A DNA stretch of 64,000 bases, taken from Calliopum simillimum. Lineage: Eukaryota > Arthropoda > Insecta > Diptera > Lauxaniidae. The stretch covers positions 25,934,533-25,998,532 of the forward strand of contig OX638369.1 in the NCBI GenBank assembly GCA_951812925.1, given 5' to 3'. A program made the translations under genes and the position numbers. Under the pieces are notes generated by a model. That model was given only the letters and a program-made list of their open reading frames with translations, was not told where the DNA came from and did not search any database. Positions 10,011 to 22,460 of this stretch are shown in pieces. Position 1 is the first letter of the stretch. Every line of letters begins with the position of its first letter.

Positions 10011-11003
10011 CGCTTTCGATTCCATTCAACAAAATAGTTATTTTTATTTGGTGTAAATTTTGCAGCGCTTTCTAGCCATTTGGACAGTTCTGTACCACCG
10101 GTACCATTACAAGCAGCATCACCAGCGACATTTGTTACCGTTGCAATATTGTTGTAATTGCTACCATTACACTCATTGGTATCTCTTAAATATTTTTCCA
10201 TCATTTGTTGTTTGTACTTTGCTTTATTTGGTAAGAATGTTTGTAGTTGTTGTGGCTGTAGCTGCTGCTGTGATTGTAGTTGCTGTTGCTGTTTTCCATA
10301 AGCTTCCGGATCGTCTTTGAACATCATTATGCTATTATTGTTGTTTGATATCTTTTCAAAAGCTGATGCATCATATTCTGATGTTGTAGAACTTATTTGA
10401 TAACATTGTGCAGTCGTATTTATGCCATCATTTTCACTAGGATAGTAATTACTATGCTCCATTTTAACAGTCTCCATATAAAATTTTGGCTCATGCCTTG
10501 TATACAAATAACGCACTTTTGGTTTTTGTTGTATTTCTCTACTTTCAACGTTGTCGCCTCCTTCGTCCAAATCGATATCGCTATCTGAAAAGTCTTCATC
10601 CTCATCAAAGTCATCATAATAATCATCATCATCATCGGTGCGTATTTCATTTAACGCAGCATGCTCATCTTCTTCCCAAATACTATCCTCTGAGGAAATG
10701 CTAAATTGCTCAACATTTCCACGAGCATTCGTATTATAATGTTTGATCAAATGACCCCAAGATTTTTTGGCCTTCTCACGTTCTGAATTTTTTAACTTTC
10801 GTCGCCAGTTGGCAAACCAATTACAAATTTGTGTATACGTTAGTCCAGTCTCAATGGCTAGGCGTTTCTTTTCATCACGACTTGGGTAGGGATTTTCACG
10901 TCGACGTATGAGCCAGTCTTTGAGCATGCGCTTAATTTCGGGTGTAAAGAGTCGTTTTTCAGGACGCGGATGATGGATATCATCCTCTGGTGGCCATGCG
11001 CGT
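10011..11003 (-). CDS. Mkx: Mohawk-type TALE homeobox protein, homeodomain exon
   Basis: The exon starts after a TTTTTCTCTAG acceptor and ends at CGAAAGCG|GTTTGT, giving about 331 residues. The homeodomain lies near residues 14-75 (KRLFTPEIKRMLKDWLIRRR, then ENPYPSRDEKKRLAIETGLT, then ICNWFANWRRKLKN). It has the three-residue loop extension at NPYP that defines TALE proteins and the WFANxRR recognition helix. Next come SWGHLIKHYN and NVEQFSISSEDSIWEEDE, matching the blocks after the homeodomain in vertebrate MKX. Then follow a long Asp/Glu stretch, a Gln-rich run, and KYKQQMMEKYLRDTN, equivalent to the MKX 'KYKSSLLNRYLND' block. It is a sequence-specific nuclear transcription factor, orthologous to Drosophila CG11617 by my reading. 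The 5' exon(s) lie beyond 11003 and were not located. Confidence 0.92.
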
Positions 11004-11449
11004 CTAGAGAAAAATATATCAAAAATCTTATTAGTTGAAGATATTAGCAAAAATGTTGTGTAATTTTTAACATGCTTTTAGTAAAAAGGACGAGAAACTT
11101 AAGACATCCTAGAACGGATAGTTTTCAAGCACAAAAGCTCAAATACCCGTGGGTATAGACTTTGACCATCACTGCTTTAGAGCATTACGAAGAAGCTTTT
11201 TAATGAAAATAGCACAGCAAATATGTACACACTACCAGCAAAAAATTTGAGAACCATATCTTCTCATTCTAGCCTTGTCTCTAGCATGGAGGTTAGGTTA
11301 CCTTTCCTTTTGTAATAACGATAGAGGATTCACGATTTTGAATGAAAAATTTTATTTTTATAATGCCGCTTAAGTAATTAAACAAAATTAAGAAAGCGAT
11401 TAAACTTATGTTTGAAAAGTAGGCGTGGCACCAATTGAATATCTAGATA
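11004..11449. other. upstream intron of Mohawk, no exon found
   Basis: No upstream exon ending in the required phase (two bases of a codon completed by A) could be recognised. Confidence 0.4.
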
Positions 11450-11945
11450 TTCTTTGTTTTGACAATGAAGTCTTTGGAAGTCCTTCGGGAATCCTTGGGT
11501 GTCTCAGGAAATAAATTAAAAAAAAAAAGCTTGTGGATAGTCCGCCATAGATGTTTTCCCTCCGGTATGTCTAGATATTCTGTTGACCTTCGAAAACCTT
11601 CGGGTGCGCCATTAATTGAATCAATTAAAGCTTGTTGATACTCCGTTATAGATAACGTCTCTCTAACTTATCTCGAAATATATTATTCTTTGACTATGAA
11701 CCTTCCGGTGTCCCACGAAATAAATCAATTAATTGTCCACCATAGATGTGTTCCGTCTAGTATATCTTGATATTCTCCATTTAGACCATGAAGCCTTCGG
11801 GTAACCTTTGGAATCCTTCGGGTGCCCCAGAAAACTATTAGTTAAGGCTAGTTGATAGTCTCCTAGTATATCTAGATATTCTTCGTTTTAAGTTTGAAGT
11901 CGTCGGGTAATCTTTGAGAACCCTCGGGTGCCCCAGATAACTGTC
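11450..11945. repeat. degenerate tandem repeat, about 120-150 bp units
   Basis: Roughly four imperfect units each contain CTAGATATTC, a 'gaagccttcgggtaacctttg'-like segment and CCTTCGGGTGCCCCAG, some followed by TCAATTAA and GTTGATAGTC. The units are strongly diverged. Confidence 0.65.
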
Positions 11946-13675
11946 AATATGGTATTCACGTTCTACATCTACCTATCAAATTTTATCAAAATAGTTTCTA
12001 TGGTTTGTGAGATATAATGGGATGTAACGAAAAGTGTCGACAAAATTGTGTCGCAAATAAAAGTGTCGCGGCCTTGAAATTTTACACCTAACGCTGCCAA
12101 AGAAGTTTCACTTCAAGAACAGAGCATTAAAAAAGTTAACAAAGTTATGTGCAAAGCTATTTTGTTAGAGAGCATTCAGGATTCAAGCTTACAAACAACA
12201 TATAGTTGAACCAACCTACTGTGCCGACGATTACGTTGAGGGCGACAAGGACGGTTTTCCATTAAAACTAACTAAGAATGCCTAGAAAATTATAAAAAAA
12301 TATATATAGTAAAAATTAATTGGATTTTAATAATACAAACACTTAAAATTGTAAACATAAAACTTAGACACTTAAGTATTTAACGCGTTTTTTCGAAGAA
12401 AACGTGTGAAGAAAAACTGTCAACACTTTTCTCAAGTGTTTTCGCCATACATTTTGAGATTTAATTAGCCATTTCATTAGCAAACATTAATAAGAACATG
12501 AACATGTGTTTATGTTTCTCTCATCTTAATTATTTCTCACTCTCACTTTTATTGATCTCTAGTGATGAGGATGGAATGGCAAAAACCACCTTTTGTTGCG
12601 CGCATTTTCATTGAGTTTTTCCGAGACATAGTTCTCGCGAGTTCACAAATAAACCTCAAGAAATGAGATATCAAAAAAAATGAGAAAACTCGTCTCTTTG
12701 CACTATGGTCAATCAAATGGATGATGATCTTGGTCTTTTTTTTTTTTTTTTTTGTTTCAGTTATTTTCAATGTTTTCATATATTTTGACTTGGAGATTTT
12801 CAAAATTTCTGAAACATTTTCTTAAATTTTTTGTTCTTTTATTTTGTTTTTGTGCTGTTATGAAGCCATAAAATTTTTCTTATTTTTTTTTTTTTTTTTT
12901 AAATTTCCACTAAAAATAGATGTTGGAATTTGTCGTGTTTTCGAAAATAAATTTTTGGTTTGTTAACGAATCAACTTTTTAAATACACGAGCGTACGAGT
13001 ATCTCATATACTCATACTTAAATAGAGATAGAGATAACGCAAGAAAACATCGATTGTCATGTTTTCATGTTTTCTTCTTTTGGTATAGGTATTATGCAAC
13101 AGCACACACATTTTTTGCGATCTTCAAGGATCTTCCTAAGGATTTTCATTATTTATGTAATTTTATAGTTTTGCGAAATTTTAATATGGATATTATTTGA
13201 AAATTTAAGATTTTTTATAGCTAATTTTAATAAAAACTCAATATTATGAACTATGCCGAAAAAAACCTTTTTATGCATAAAAAAGTTAGTTTCTTTTTTA
13301 AGTTTTTAAACTATTTTGGTTTTAATATTCATTGTTTTATAGCGAATAACTAATTTTTTATCACACCTTTTGAAACTTAAGAACTTTTGCAATATTTCTT
13401 TTTTTTTTTTGGAAAAAATTTCTCCGTTTCGTTTGAATTTCACCAATAGACTGTTTCGTTGTGGTTTTCTTTCTGTTACTCAAAACATTTAACAGCATTT
13501 TTCTTTCTTTTGAGAAAATTCTGTTGTTGTAGTTGTCGTTTATTGCTCAGTGTCATGAAAAACACGAAAAAATATTTTCAATAGAGGATGCGCCGTATTT
13601 TCTCACTTTGCTATTTTTTTTTTTTTTCGAGAATTCTACGGTCAGTTTTGTGTATATAACTCGAAGATTATAATT
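11946..13675. other. no gene seen
   Basis: Extremely AT-rich sequence with several T runs of 12-20 bp. A short frame at about 12210-12285 (PTYCADDYVEGDKDGFPLKL) is open but lacks supporting splice sites or a recognised family. Confidence 0.4.
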
Positions 13676-13689
13676 CCTGTTTAATAGGA

Positions 13690-14415
13690 TAAAACCTATC
13701 CGTAAACAATTTTTCAAAACTGCAATATATTATTGAGAAAATGTACTAAAAAATCAAAACCACTTATCTTTGATTAGATGAATCTTGCTTAAAACAATAT
13801 AAAATTAAAAATAACTTTTCATGGTTTTGTGCGCAATTATCACACATTTATTTTGGCACCAAAAACTTAAAGATTGGACTATAAATAACAAACTTGAGTT
13901 GTTTTTAACGAAAAATTTCAATTCATTTTAGTTGTGAAATTGCTAACCTACGAGTACAGAGATAGGTCAAGTCAAAGGCCTGTTTATGTTTTCCATTCAA
14001 AATGATCTATAGCTGAGCACGGGCCGTGTTTTTTTTTCGTGGCCCACGGTTCTTTACTCTTCAGCTACGGGCTCGTGAGGGCCCGGGCCTAACCCCAAAA
14101 GCCCGAAAATAAGAGTACCGTAAACCGCGGGAAGGTTGGAAAGCATAAACTTGCAAAAAATTCTGTTCTTGCATAAAAATATGCTTAACGATTTATCGTA
14201 TACGAAATTTAAAAAAAGTTCATAGCTGGCCGGGCATCAAAAATTAGGCCCGTGTCCAGCTCTAGTATGATCTAATCTTTAAGTTTTTGTTCCCAAAATA
14301 AAGCTGTGATAATTGCGCACAAGACTACGAAGAGTTTTTTTTTTTAATTTCATTTTATTTTAAACAAGATTTTTTTGCAGTTTTGAAAAATTATTTTTTT
14401 TTTTTTATCCTGTTT
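13690..14415. mobile_element. foldback element carrying a hAT-type insertion
   Basis: The left arm (about 13690-13885) and right arm (about 14270-14415) are inverted copies, sharing TGTGCGCAATTATCACA, ACTTAAAGATT and TTTTTCAAAACTGCA. The centre is occupied by the element at 14010-14266. Confidence 0.65.
14010..14266. mobile_element. small hAT-type element, 8-bp TSD
   Basis: 257 bp, GC-rich relative to its surroundings, with ends TAGCTGAGCACGGGCC and (complement) ACTAGAGCTGGACACGGGCC. It is flanked by ATGATCTA on both sides (14002-14009 and 14267-14274). No coding capacity. Confidence 0.75.
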
Positions 14416-14916
14416 AATAATTTTTACTAACCTGTTTGATAATTTTTACTATGCTTGTATTGAAATATTTCCATCTACATCGCTACAAAAATTTTTTTTC
14501 TTTTCGTGTACGACTTTTTGGATCTCAGGTGATGTACATTGGATGAAACTTTTTCCTCACTGTATAAATGACCAATTGTAGCGTATTATAAAACAGCAAA
14601 TGGATCTGATGTTCAAATGTTCTCTGTGACAATCAGACGTCATAGATATTTTTTTACTATACATATATTACTTTAATACTCTATGTCGTTTAATTTTAAA
14701 GTATCTTAAAAGTGAGCAAAAAATTTACCTATTCCTAACGTAAGTATGTATGCAGATCAGTGTTTATCTGTATTATATATTAATATCAACTTAAGTATGT
14801 AAGCATATAGATAAGAAAATATATTAGATAAAAATTGTATCTAATGGTCAGCATAAGTGCTAAGCTACTGTAACAGATTCAAAGGATTATCATCATAATT
14901 TTTTTATCCCATTGGA

Positions 14917-15470
14917 ACATACATAGGATCTCAATATAGCACTTCCATAAAATACAGTTTTCGATAACATTTTGTACTTGTTCCTTGTTTTGTTGGATTC
15001 CTTTCGAACAGATCTCTTTCATGTTCTGCTTTTCATTTGCGTAGTACTTATTTATTAGGGGTCTGTACAAAACGTTTTGTTGGAGTTCTGTTTCAAGATA
15101 CGTTATGTCTTGTACCCGTTTTTTATTTATCAAATAATTCGTTTCAGTGTCGCGTGCAAATGTCTTGGCAGTACTTGAACACGAAAGGAGGAGACAAAAA
15201 AATGCTGCACAAACCTGTCTTGTTTGATTTGCTTCAGTTCAACTTGCAAGTCTTACCATGCCATAAATTTTGTTTTAGTTCTTCTACTCACACGTTTTAC
15301 ACTGACTTACAGTATTTGTTTGTTTAGAAAACAGTACACTGAAGTATTCGTTAGAATCACTGATAAAACAAGACAGTGGTACTTTAGTGTCAAAATGAAA
15401 TCAGTGCACAGTGATGTTTGAATTTTGAAGTTTAGTTTTTGGAACAAATACAACAGATCCTATGTATGTT
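14917..15470. repeat. inverted-repeat-bounded dispersed repeat
   Basis: AACATACATAGGATCT near 14917 and its complement near 15455 bound the stretch. The interior 15090-15260 is related to 4590-4740 (CAAGATACGTTATGTCTTGT, GTGTCGCGTGCAAATGTCTT). No target-site duplication is resolved. Confidence 0.5.
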
Positions 15471-15479
15471 ACAAGAAAA

Positions 15480-16870
15480 AGTTTGGAAGTAAGGAGGCAA
15501 CCCTGACGTAAGCCCCCAATCAGATGTAAAACTTTCGGACAGAGATATGTAGGTATAACTTTATAGTTGTAAACTGTTTTGATACACCTGAAAAAAAAAA
15601 CTAAACATAACTATAATCATGACTTTGTGATAATGATATTTTAATGAGCAAGTTAACGCAGCAATTAAAAAAATTTAAATTTTAATTGTACCATTTTCAT
15701 TCATAAAAGCTTTATAGCCCGCTGAATTCCTTGAGGTTGTCCAGAAATGTTTTTTCAAAAAACATTGCACAAACATAAAATTTTTTTTTTTTTTCTATAT
15801 CAAATTTTTTATGTTTTTTTAACAAGTGTATAAATAAAGAAAAACACGTTCACATAAACGAAATAAAAAGATGAAAAACCAAAGAATAAAAAAATTTTAT
15901 GTCTTTTTCAGCCTGCGCACGATCAGAAAAATTTTCTTGTTTTTTTGATTTTCATCAAGCAATTTAATTTTTAATGAAAATAAAAGTATTATTGTAAGCA
16001 AATTTATTTTACAAATTTAATACAAATAAATATTTTGATGAAATTTTTTGTATTCTGTTGCAGTTGAATATTTTCCTTACATCGCTCAGCTTTAAAATAT
16101 TATTTTTAATATTTCATTGACACATATTTTGGGGACAACTTTTTTCTTTAAGTAAAATTCTATTTACTTTTTTTAATGTTTTCTTTGTCGATGATTATTA
16201 TTTTTTTGTTTTCAGAAAATATTTTAATACGGACAAATCTATTTATACAATTTTTATGATTTTATTTATATACCTACTTGTTTTGTTTAATATTTAAGTA
16301 CCTGGAGACCGATCCCTGCTCGGTCAACAATCTAATCTTATTATTTTAGTTGATGATATTATTCATAGCTACTTTTTGTGATGGAATTCGTACCTTTTCA
16401 CCTCCAATGTTCATGCTTTCAAAATGATAAATTAACCGATGAGAATAATAATATGAAAATATTTGGAAAGTGTGGAATGGTATAGAAAAATATCAAAAAA
16501 TTAAATAAATGGGATATGGCAGGCATCCAAAATATTTCGTCTATTGTATTGGGGCTGAAATATCATATCTTCAAAAGATCTTACCTCGGAAAGTAAAAGA
16601 CCTATTGGAAAAGTTTTGATAAGGAAGAGTGTGGCTATTCAACGCCATTAATAAAAAAGGTTTTCACCTTTTCTTGTAGACACGCAGTTAAGACTGAACA
16701 CAGCGTTTTCTTCAACTTCAAGCAAAGATATTTCAAAACCCTGCAGGTATAATGACAGTTTTGCTGATGAAGACGGATTCAGCGTCAAAAAGTACATAAG
16801 ACTGCATATTAAAAATAAGAAGTTCATTCCATTCTTTTTTTGTGCCTGAGTTACTACTATAACTAAAATT
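15480..16870. other. no gene seen
   Basis: AT-rich and low-complexity, with long T runs; nothing with coding character. Confidence 0.45.
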
Positions 16871-16876
16871 TTTATT

Positions 16877-18420
16877 TTGGTAAAAAGTGGTCGTGGCAAT
16901 TGTTGAACGAATCCCACTTTTCGTTATGCTTAAGATACTCATGATCCAGATCCGCATACCAAATTTCATCAAAATACGTTGTAGCATTTGCGAGAAATAG
17001 CATTTTATTTGTTTTACTTGTATGGGAGGTTCGACGCGCACCAGCGATATATTGCCCATTTTCAGGTCGTAGGTGCCTAATAAAAAGGAGACTCCCTACA
17101 GTTAAATTTACGAAGATTGCTTTTGTATTTTTTTTTTGTAGCGTATTATATTTTTGTAGGCGGTGCCACGCCTTTCAGTGAGTTTTTCCAATAAAACGGC
17201 ATATCGCATATTATTCCTTGTTTTTAAGGGTAACACCTCTTAAATTTTCATTAAAATTAATGGAGTCGTTTTCGAATAATTTCGAATCAAAATTTTGAAT
17301 GGTTAAAAAGTGGGCCTGGCACTTTCTCGGTATCACCCACTTTTGTTTATATAAAAGGCATTTGCCAGCAATAGCTGTGTACCAAATTCCATCAAAATAT
17401 GTTGTACCATTTGCGTGAGATAACATTTAACGTGTTTTACTTGTATGGGAGATTCCACGCCCATAGGCGATATTTTCTCTACTTTCAGTTCGTAATGGTG
17501 CTTAATAGCAAGTAGACTACCTTACGTTAAATTCAGAAAGATTGCTTTAGTAGTTTTCTTTTTAAAGCGTATTATATTTCTGTGGGCGGTGCCACGCCCT
17601 TCATCGAGTTTTTCCAATATAACAGCATATCACATATTAACACTTGTTTTCAAGGGTACAATCTCTTAAATTTTCATTAAAATTGTTGGAGTCGTTTTCG
17701 AGTAATATTAAATCAAAATTTTCAACGGCTAAAAAGGGGGCGTGGTACTTCTTCGATACCGCCCACTTTTCGGTTATTATAAGGCATTAATAAGCAGTAC
17801 CTACATACCAAATTTCATTTAAATATCTTGTAACATTTGCGAAAAATAGCATTTAACGTATTTGGCTTGTATGGGAGGTTCCACGCGCAATGGCAATATT
17901 TCGCCCACTTTCAGAACAGAGATGCCTTTTTGCAATTACGCACCTCACAGTTAATTTCAGAATGTTTGCTTTATAAGTTTTCTTTTTATACCGTTTTATA
18001 TTTTTGTGGGCGGTGCCACGCCCTTCAACGAGTTTTCCCAATATAACGGCATATCACATATTAATCCTTGTTTGCAGAGGTAACATCTCCTAAATTTTCA
18101 TCAAAATTGTTGGAGTCGTTTTCGAGTAATATTGAATCAAAATTTTCAAGGGCTGAAAAGTGGGCGTGGCACTTCTTCGATCCAGTTCACTTTTTGTCCG
18201 TTACGAGGTATTATTAACCCATACCCGCTCACCAAATTTCATCCAAATACCTTGTATAATTTGCGAGTTATTACTAAATCAAATTTAAAATTTAAGGCTG
18301 TGCCACGCCCTCTGGTGAGCATTTACAAAGTTCAAACCTAGCTCATTCTTCATTGTAAGCTAATATCTAACACTAGTCCAAGTTTCATTAAAATCGCTGT
18401 AGCCGTTTTCGAGAAAAAAT
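16877..18420. repeat. tandem array of about 423-bp units
   Basis: About 3.6 head-to-tail units. Anchor words recur about 423 bp apart: the AAAAAGTGGGCGTGGCACTT-type motif at 16880, 17307, 17729 and 18153; TTGTATGGGAGGTTCCACGC at 17024, 17442 and 17868; and GGGCGGTGCCACGCCCTT at 17159, 17583 and 18007. Several spurious 70-110 codon frames come from it. A related stretch in opposite orientation is at 38240-39290. Confidence 0.85.
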
Positions 18421-19619
18421 ATTGGCACAGAAATAAGTACAAAGAAACAAACATACAATTTTATCTCGTATAAGAAGAGAAGATTTACATGAGTTCTTTT
18501 CGTTTATTAAAATATATAAATTAAGAAGAAGACACAAAAATATGCAACTCATTTCTTTCAGATATATACATACTAGTTGCCCGGGAGCGACTTCGTTCGC
18601 CCGTTCCCGAAACCCTTTAAAAATGTATATACCTAATCTCATCCGTATCTAACATATATAACAGTTTCCGAAGGTTTTTTTTATATTGTTGTATTGAACA
18701 TTTTTCCAGCGGATGTTATTTGTTCCAGTGCCAGCATTTTTTAATATTACGGGCGATGCCGATTGTATTGCAAATCGGACAAATGATTCTTGAGTTATGG
18801 AGACACAGACAAACAGACAGACGTTGTATTTTATATAGTAAGTAGTATGATGTAGTTAAATATTATGAACATTAAAATAAGTATATATAGAGACAAACGA
18901 GGTTGAACTATCTGTCAAGTACGAAATGAAAAAGTTTCAGGGCAAATTCACTTCATCCTCACTTCCAGTAAAAAGCCTTATTATAACACTACTAACCTTT
19001 GGACCCATACAAGCATCTAGAATCTACATAGTAAGAACATAGCGATACCTCTTACGAAAAGTAGAATAACTCATCTGTCTTGCCAAAACTAGGTTTTCGT
19101 TGGTTCTTACGGCGAAAAGTTGGACATTTCACCCTGCAGCATGCTTTTGACGAAAACTAAAATGTTTCATTATAAACATACAACAAAACGTAAGATTTTT
19201 CGAGGTTTTGTATCAGATAGTAGGACGTCCCAGATTATGTCGAAAAGTTGAAAGTTTTTAAATTATTTTCATAGACTACTTTTGGAAAGAGATCAAAAAA
19301 CGGTGAAATTAAAAAAAGACATCGAACCGAAATAAAAATAGCCATTTTCGATGAATGTGTCAGTGCTGAATCCAAATCCGATCTTAGAATTGCTCTATCA
19401 CATATGATTTTTGAGATATTCTAACCAAAAGTTCAAAAACACGGTTTTGAAGCTATATAGAAGACCTTTAAATCTTTTCTTCCAAATGCATCGTTTAGTA
19501 CTATGCTATTTACTAAGCTATGATTTGGTCATGTATGATTTTTCTTTCAAAAGTTACGACCATTTTAAAATAATACATAAAGCTAAAAATCATATTGTCA
19601 CCTCAATACTACGAGTGTG
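18421..19619. other. repeat-derived sequence, no gene
   Basis: Includes GCCCGGGAGCGACTTCGTTC near 18583 and a CAGACAAACAGACAGACG stretch near 18808. I take both to be retroposon or tandem-repeat flank, not a gene. Confidence 0.4.
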
Positions 19620-19968
19620 ATACAAATTATTATGGTGGATTACTTGGAAAAGGGAGCCACTATTACGGGCTTTTATCACGCAGACCAAATAAGAAGAATG
19701 CGGTAGGCCATCAGGGAAAAAAGAAAAGGCAAACTGCGAGCTGGAGTGTTGTTTCACCAAGACAACGCACCGGCTCACATAACCGCCGTCGCGATAGCTG
19801 CCAATTCAAGAAACAGGATTCGAAATGCTCGAACACCCGCCCTTTTCGCCAGACCTGGCTCCCAGTGACTTTTACCCCTTTCCTCGGCTTAATGAACACC
19901 TCCGAGGCAAAAACTTTGACGACGATAGCGAGGTGATGACTGCTCTAGAGGCGTTTTTGGAGTGTTAA
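19620..19968 (+). pseudogene. mariner transposase, C-terminal half, broken
   Basis: The plus-strand translation has the mariner blocks in order: YLEKGATITGFYHADQIRR, then KLRAGVLFHQDNAPAH with the second catalytic Asp. After a frame change come HPPFSPDLAPSDFYPFPRL with the third Asp, then FDDDSEVMTALEAFLE and a stop. An in-frame TAG follows RRMR, and one frameshift separates the DNAPAH block from the SPDLAPSDF block. The N-terminal half is absent. Confidence 0.9.
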
Positions 19969-20129
19969 GGCAAAGTATTCTTTTAAAGGGTATTATGGGT
20001 TTAGAATAAAGATGGACTAGATGTTTTGACTTGCTAGGAGACTATGTAGAGAAATACATTTTTTTTAACTAAAATCCCCTTATTTCATATTGATTATCAT
20101 TACTTTTAGATCACCCCTCGTTCAACAAG

Positions 20130-20335
20130 GTAACTCCAATTTTTTGGTTTTGAGATAATTCAATTTTATGATATTTAAAAATTTGATTTTACACTAATGT
20201 TCGACTTTTCTTGTTTTGTTTTTTCTTAGAACTTTGCAATGGTGCCTCTTTAGAGAAATCTGGTAGGACAGGATTGTGCACGAAATCAGAGGCTATTTGT
20301 CCCTATATCGATAATTACGGAGTTACATAGTTTTA
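20130..20335 (+). repeat. dispersed repeat shared with 4786-4990
   Basis: Second copy of the non-coding repeat described at 4786. It ends near an ATTACGGAGTTACATAG sequence not obvious in the other copy. Confidence 0.6.
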
Positions 20336-20464
20336 GTATGGAGGTGACGATATGTGGGATCTCTTTAGTAGAGATGTTCCCTTTTTGAAACTTATTTCAA
20401 ACGGACATGGCTTTTTCTCCCACTTAGAGACCAGATATGAGTACAATTTAACAATTATATTGGT

Positions 20465-20935
20465 CTATATGAGCATATCCGAAAATAATCTTCCCTTATA
20501 TGACCCAAGTTTTAAGAAAATTTTTTTTTTCATGTTCAATAACCAAATGTGGTGGAATATATTACTAGACATATAAAATGAAATTCCCATCTCACATAAG
20601 GCAAGATAACGGGATATCTAACAAATATTCCGGAGTAAAATTCAGAAAAATCGCATGAAGGTCGTGTCGACAGAGTGGGTTAAAAAGTCTAAATCGCTCA
20701 TTACGCCCATATAAATTCTGAAAAAAATCCAGAAAAATAAATCGACTTTGTATAGGATGTTTTTTTTTTTAATTTAAGCGCCCCCTGCCGAGTAAAAAAC
20801 AAAAATCGAAAATTTCGGAAATCTCGTCTAGGATTATATTCCACCACATTTGGTCATGAAAAAAAATTTTTTCTTAAAACCTGGGTCATATAAGGGAAGA
20901 TTATTTTCGGATATGCTCATATGCGTAGATGAAAA
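20465..20935. repeat. inverted repeat with about 100-bp arms
   Basis: TATGAGCATATCCGAAAATA through CAAATGTGGTGGAATATA (20465-20560) recurs in reverse complement at 20833-20930. The roughly 270-bp centre is not clearly palindromic. Confidence 0.75.
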
Positions 20936-20939
20936 AAAA

Positions 20940-22170
20940 AAAAAAAACGCGCAAAAATCAATATCGAAAAAATTCGGAGGTGAGACCTTTTCGAAATTGT
21001 ACATTCAATTATGTCTTCATTCAGGCATCGACAAGCCCCAATTTTTATTGCGAATTCGGTTTCTACATTCAAAAATAACTAACACTGCAGAAAAGAAAAC
21101 GTATTTTACATTTAAATCAAAAGTTACTCATACAAAATGTTGCAGACGATTAAATAATTTTGCAATTACTATAGCTTTTGGAAATTTTACGATAAATTGT
21201 TAATTTTTCCACCATTCTAAAGATAAAACTGTATACTTTTAAACGGAACGGGTTAAAATATTTTTCACTCTACGCTTAGCACATGCAACAACCACATATA
21301 AATTCTTAGCATAAACAAAAAATGTTATTAACATTACCACCACGCTAGCTACTACTACTACACTGCTGCTAAAATTTCCGACCGAACACAGTCAAAATTA
21401 GGCAGATGTGATTGGGGAAAAAGAAGTGTTTCTTTTTAAACAAAAGACACACTCACTGCCAATAAAATCTACTGAAACACAAAATACAGTGCAGCAAAAT
21501 GGTAAAAAAATTTGTTGCTAAAAATTTTCAAACTGTATTTGAGAAAAAGGAACTTTTATTTCAACCAGGCACACAGGAAATTCAGCAACACGATGCAACC
21601 AAAACACTGACGAATACCCAAGCAAATAAGCAAAGGCAAAATTGGCGCAAAACAATCGTATCGTATGATTCGTACAAAAGAGTATTTTACCGACCACTGC
21701 CAACGAACATTCGTATTTCTCCACTTCGGCTGTTGTTGGTGTGTTGGTGTGTTGGTGGTGTGAAATGTTGTGAAATGTTACTGAGTACATTCGCACTGCT
21801 TTGCCAAGAATTGTGTTGTTATCGCGGAAAACTTTTGAGTTCGAGTGGTTGGCGTTGGGCCGTTTGTTGTTGTGAAACATGTTAGCTAGAGTGGTTTTGC
21901 CGTCTGTCTGTTGCCGTCGTCTTGTGGCGAAACGAACTCGGACCAGTTAGCACTTACCTAGTGCAATATTGCCGAGTTTAAATGTAGCAGGCGCACAGTA
22001 AAATCCAGCAGCGTTTATTTTGAGGTCGTATGTATTTTCATTGCAGCTGTTAAAATATAAACATTCGACAACATGTTGAGAAGATATTAGTGCGGCGCGA
22101 ATTGTCGTTTAGTGTGAGTGAATCTATGAGTGAGAGTGTGTTGATTAAGTGACGCAAAGTAATTCGTACG
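20940..22170. other. unique, less AT-rich region, possible promoter or 5' UTR
   Basis: From about 21290 the composition changes: CA/GT-rich, CG-containing, with few repeats and GAGTGAGAGTGTG-type runs (22100-22140). The two overlapping frames of about 120 codons on opposite strands (21499-21885) look like sense and antisense of untranslated sequence. This could be regulatory or 5' UTR DNA of a gene whose coding exons lie elsewhere, possibly the missing Mohawk 5' part. No splice-supported exon was identified. Confidence 0.3.
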
Positions 22171-22460
22171 CATTTTTAAAGAGGGTAATTTGTAACGGGG
22201 CATTTTTTAATATTTTCTGTTTTGCCTCTTTCAATGTAATCGTCGTATAAGTTAATAGAATTAACGTTTTTTTTTAATTCTAAAGTTCCGAACAAAAGGA
22301 CGTACTCAGCTTGTGGGCGGGAAGATGAAAAAATTGGACTCAAGTCTACAAGTAGGGGGATGGTAAGGCCTTTTCGTTTAAAACAATTAAAAATTATATA
22401 CAGGGTGGGTAGAAATCGGCAGAACACTGAAAAATTTGAGATTCCTGGGACTATTCTGAA

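Noticed and set aside
16648..18341. Several 60-108 codon frames on both strands
   Set aside because: All fall within the 423-bp tandem array and its flank and repeat with it.
21499..21885. 128-codon plus frame and 120-codon minus frame over the same bases
   Set aside because: Opposite-strand frames over the same stretch, no domain, Cys-rich tail from GTTGTTG runs; untranslated DNA is more likely.
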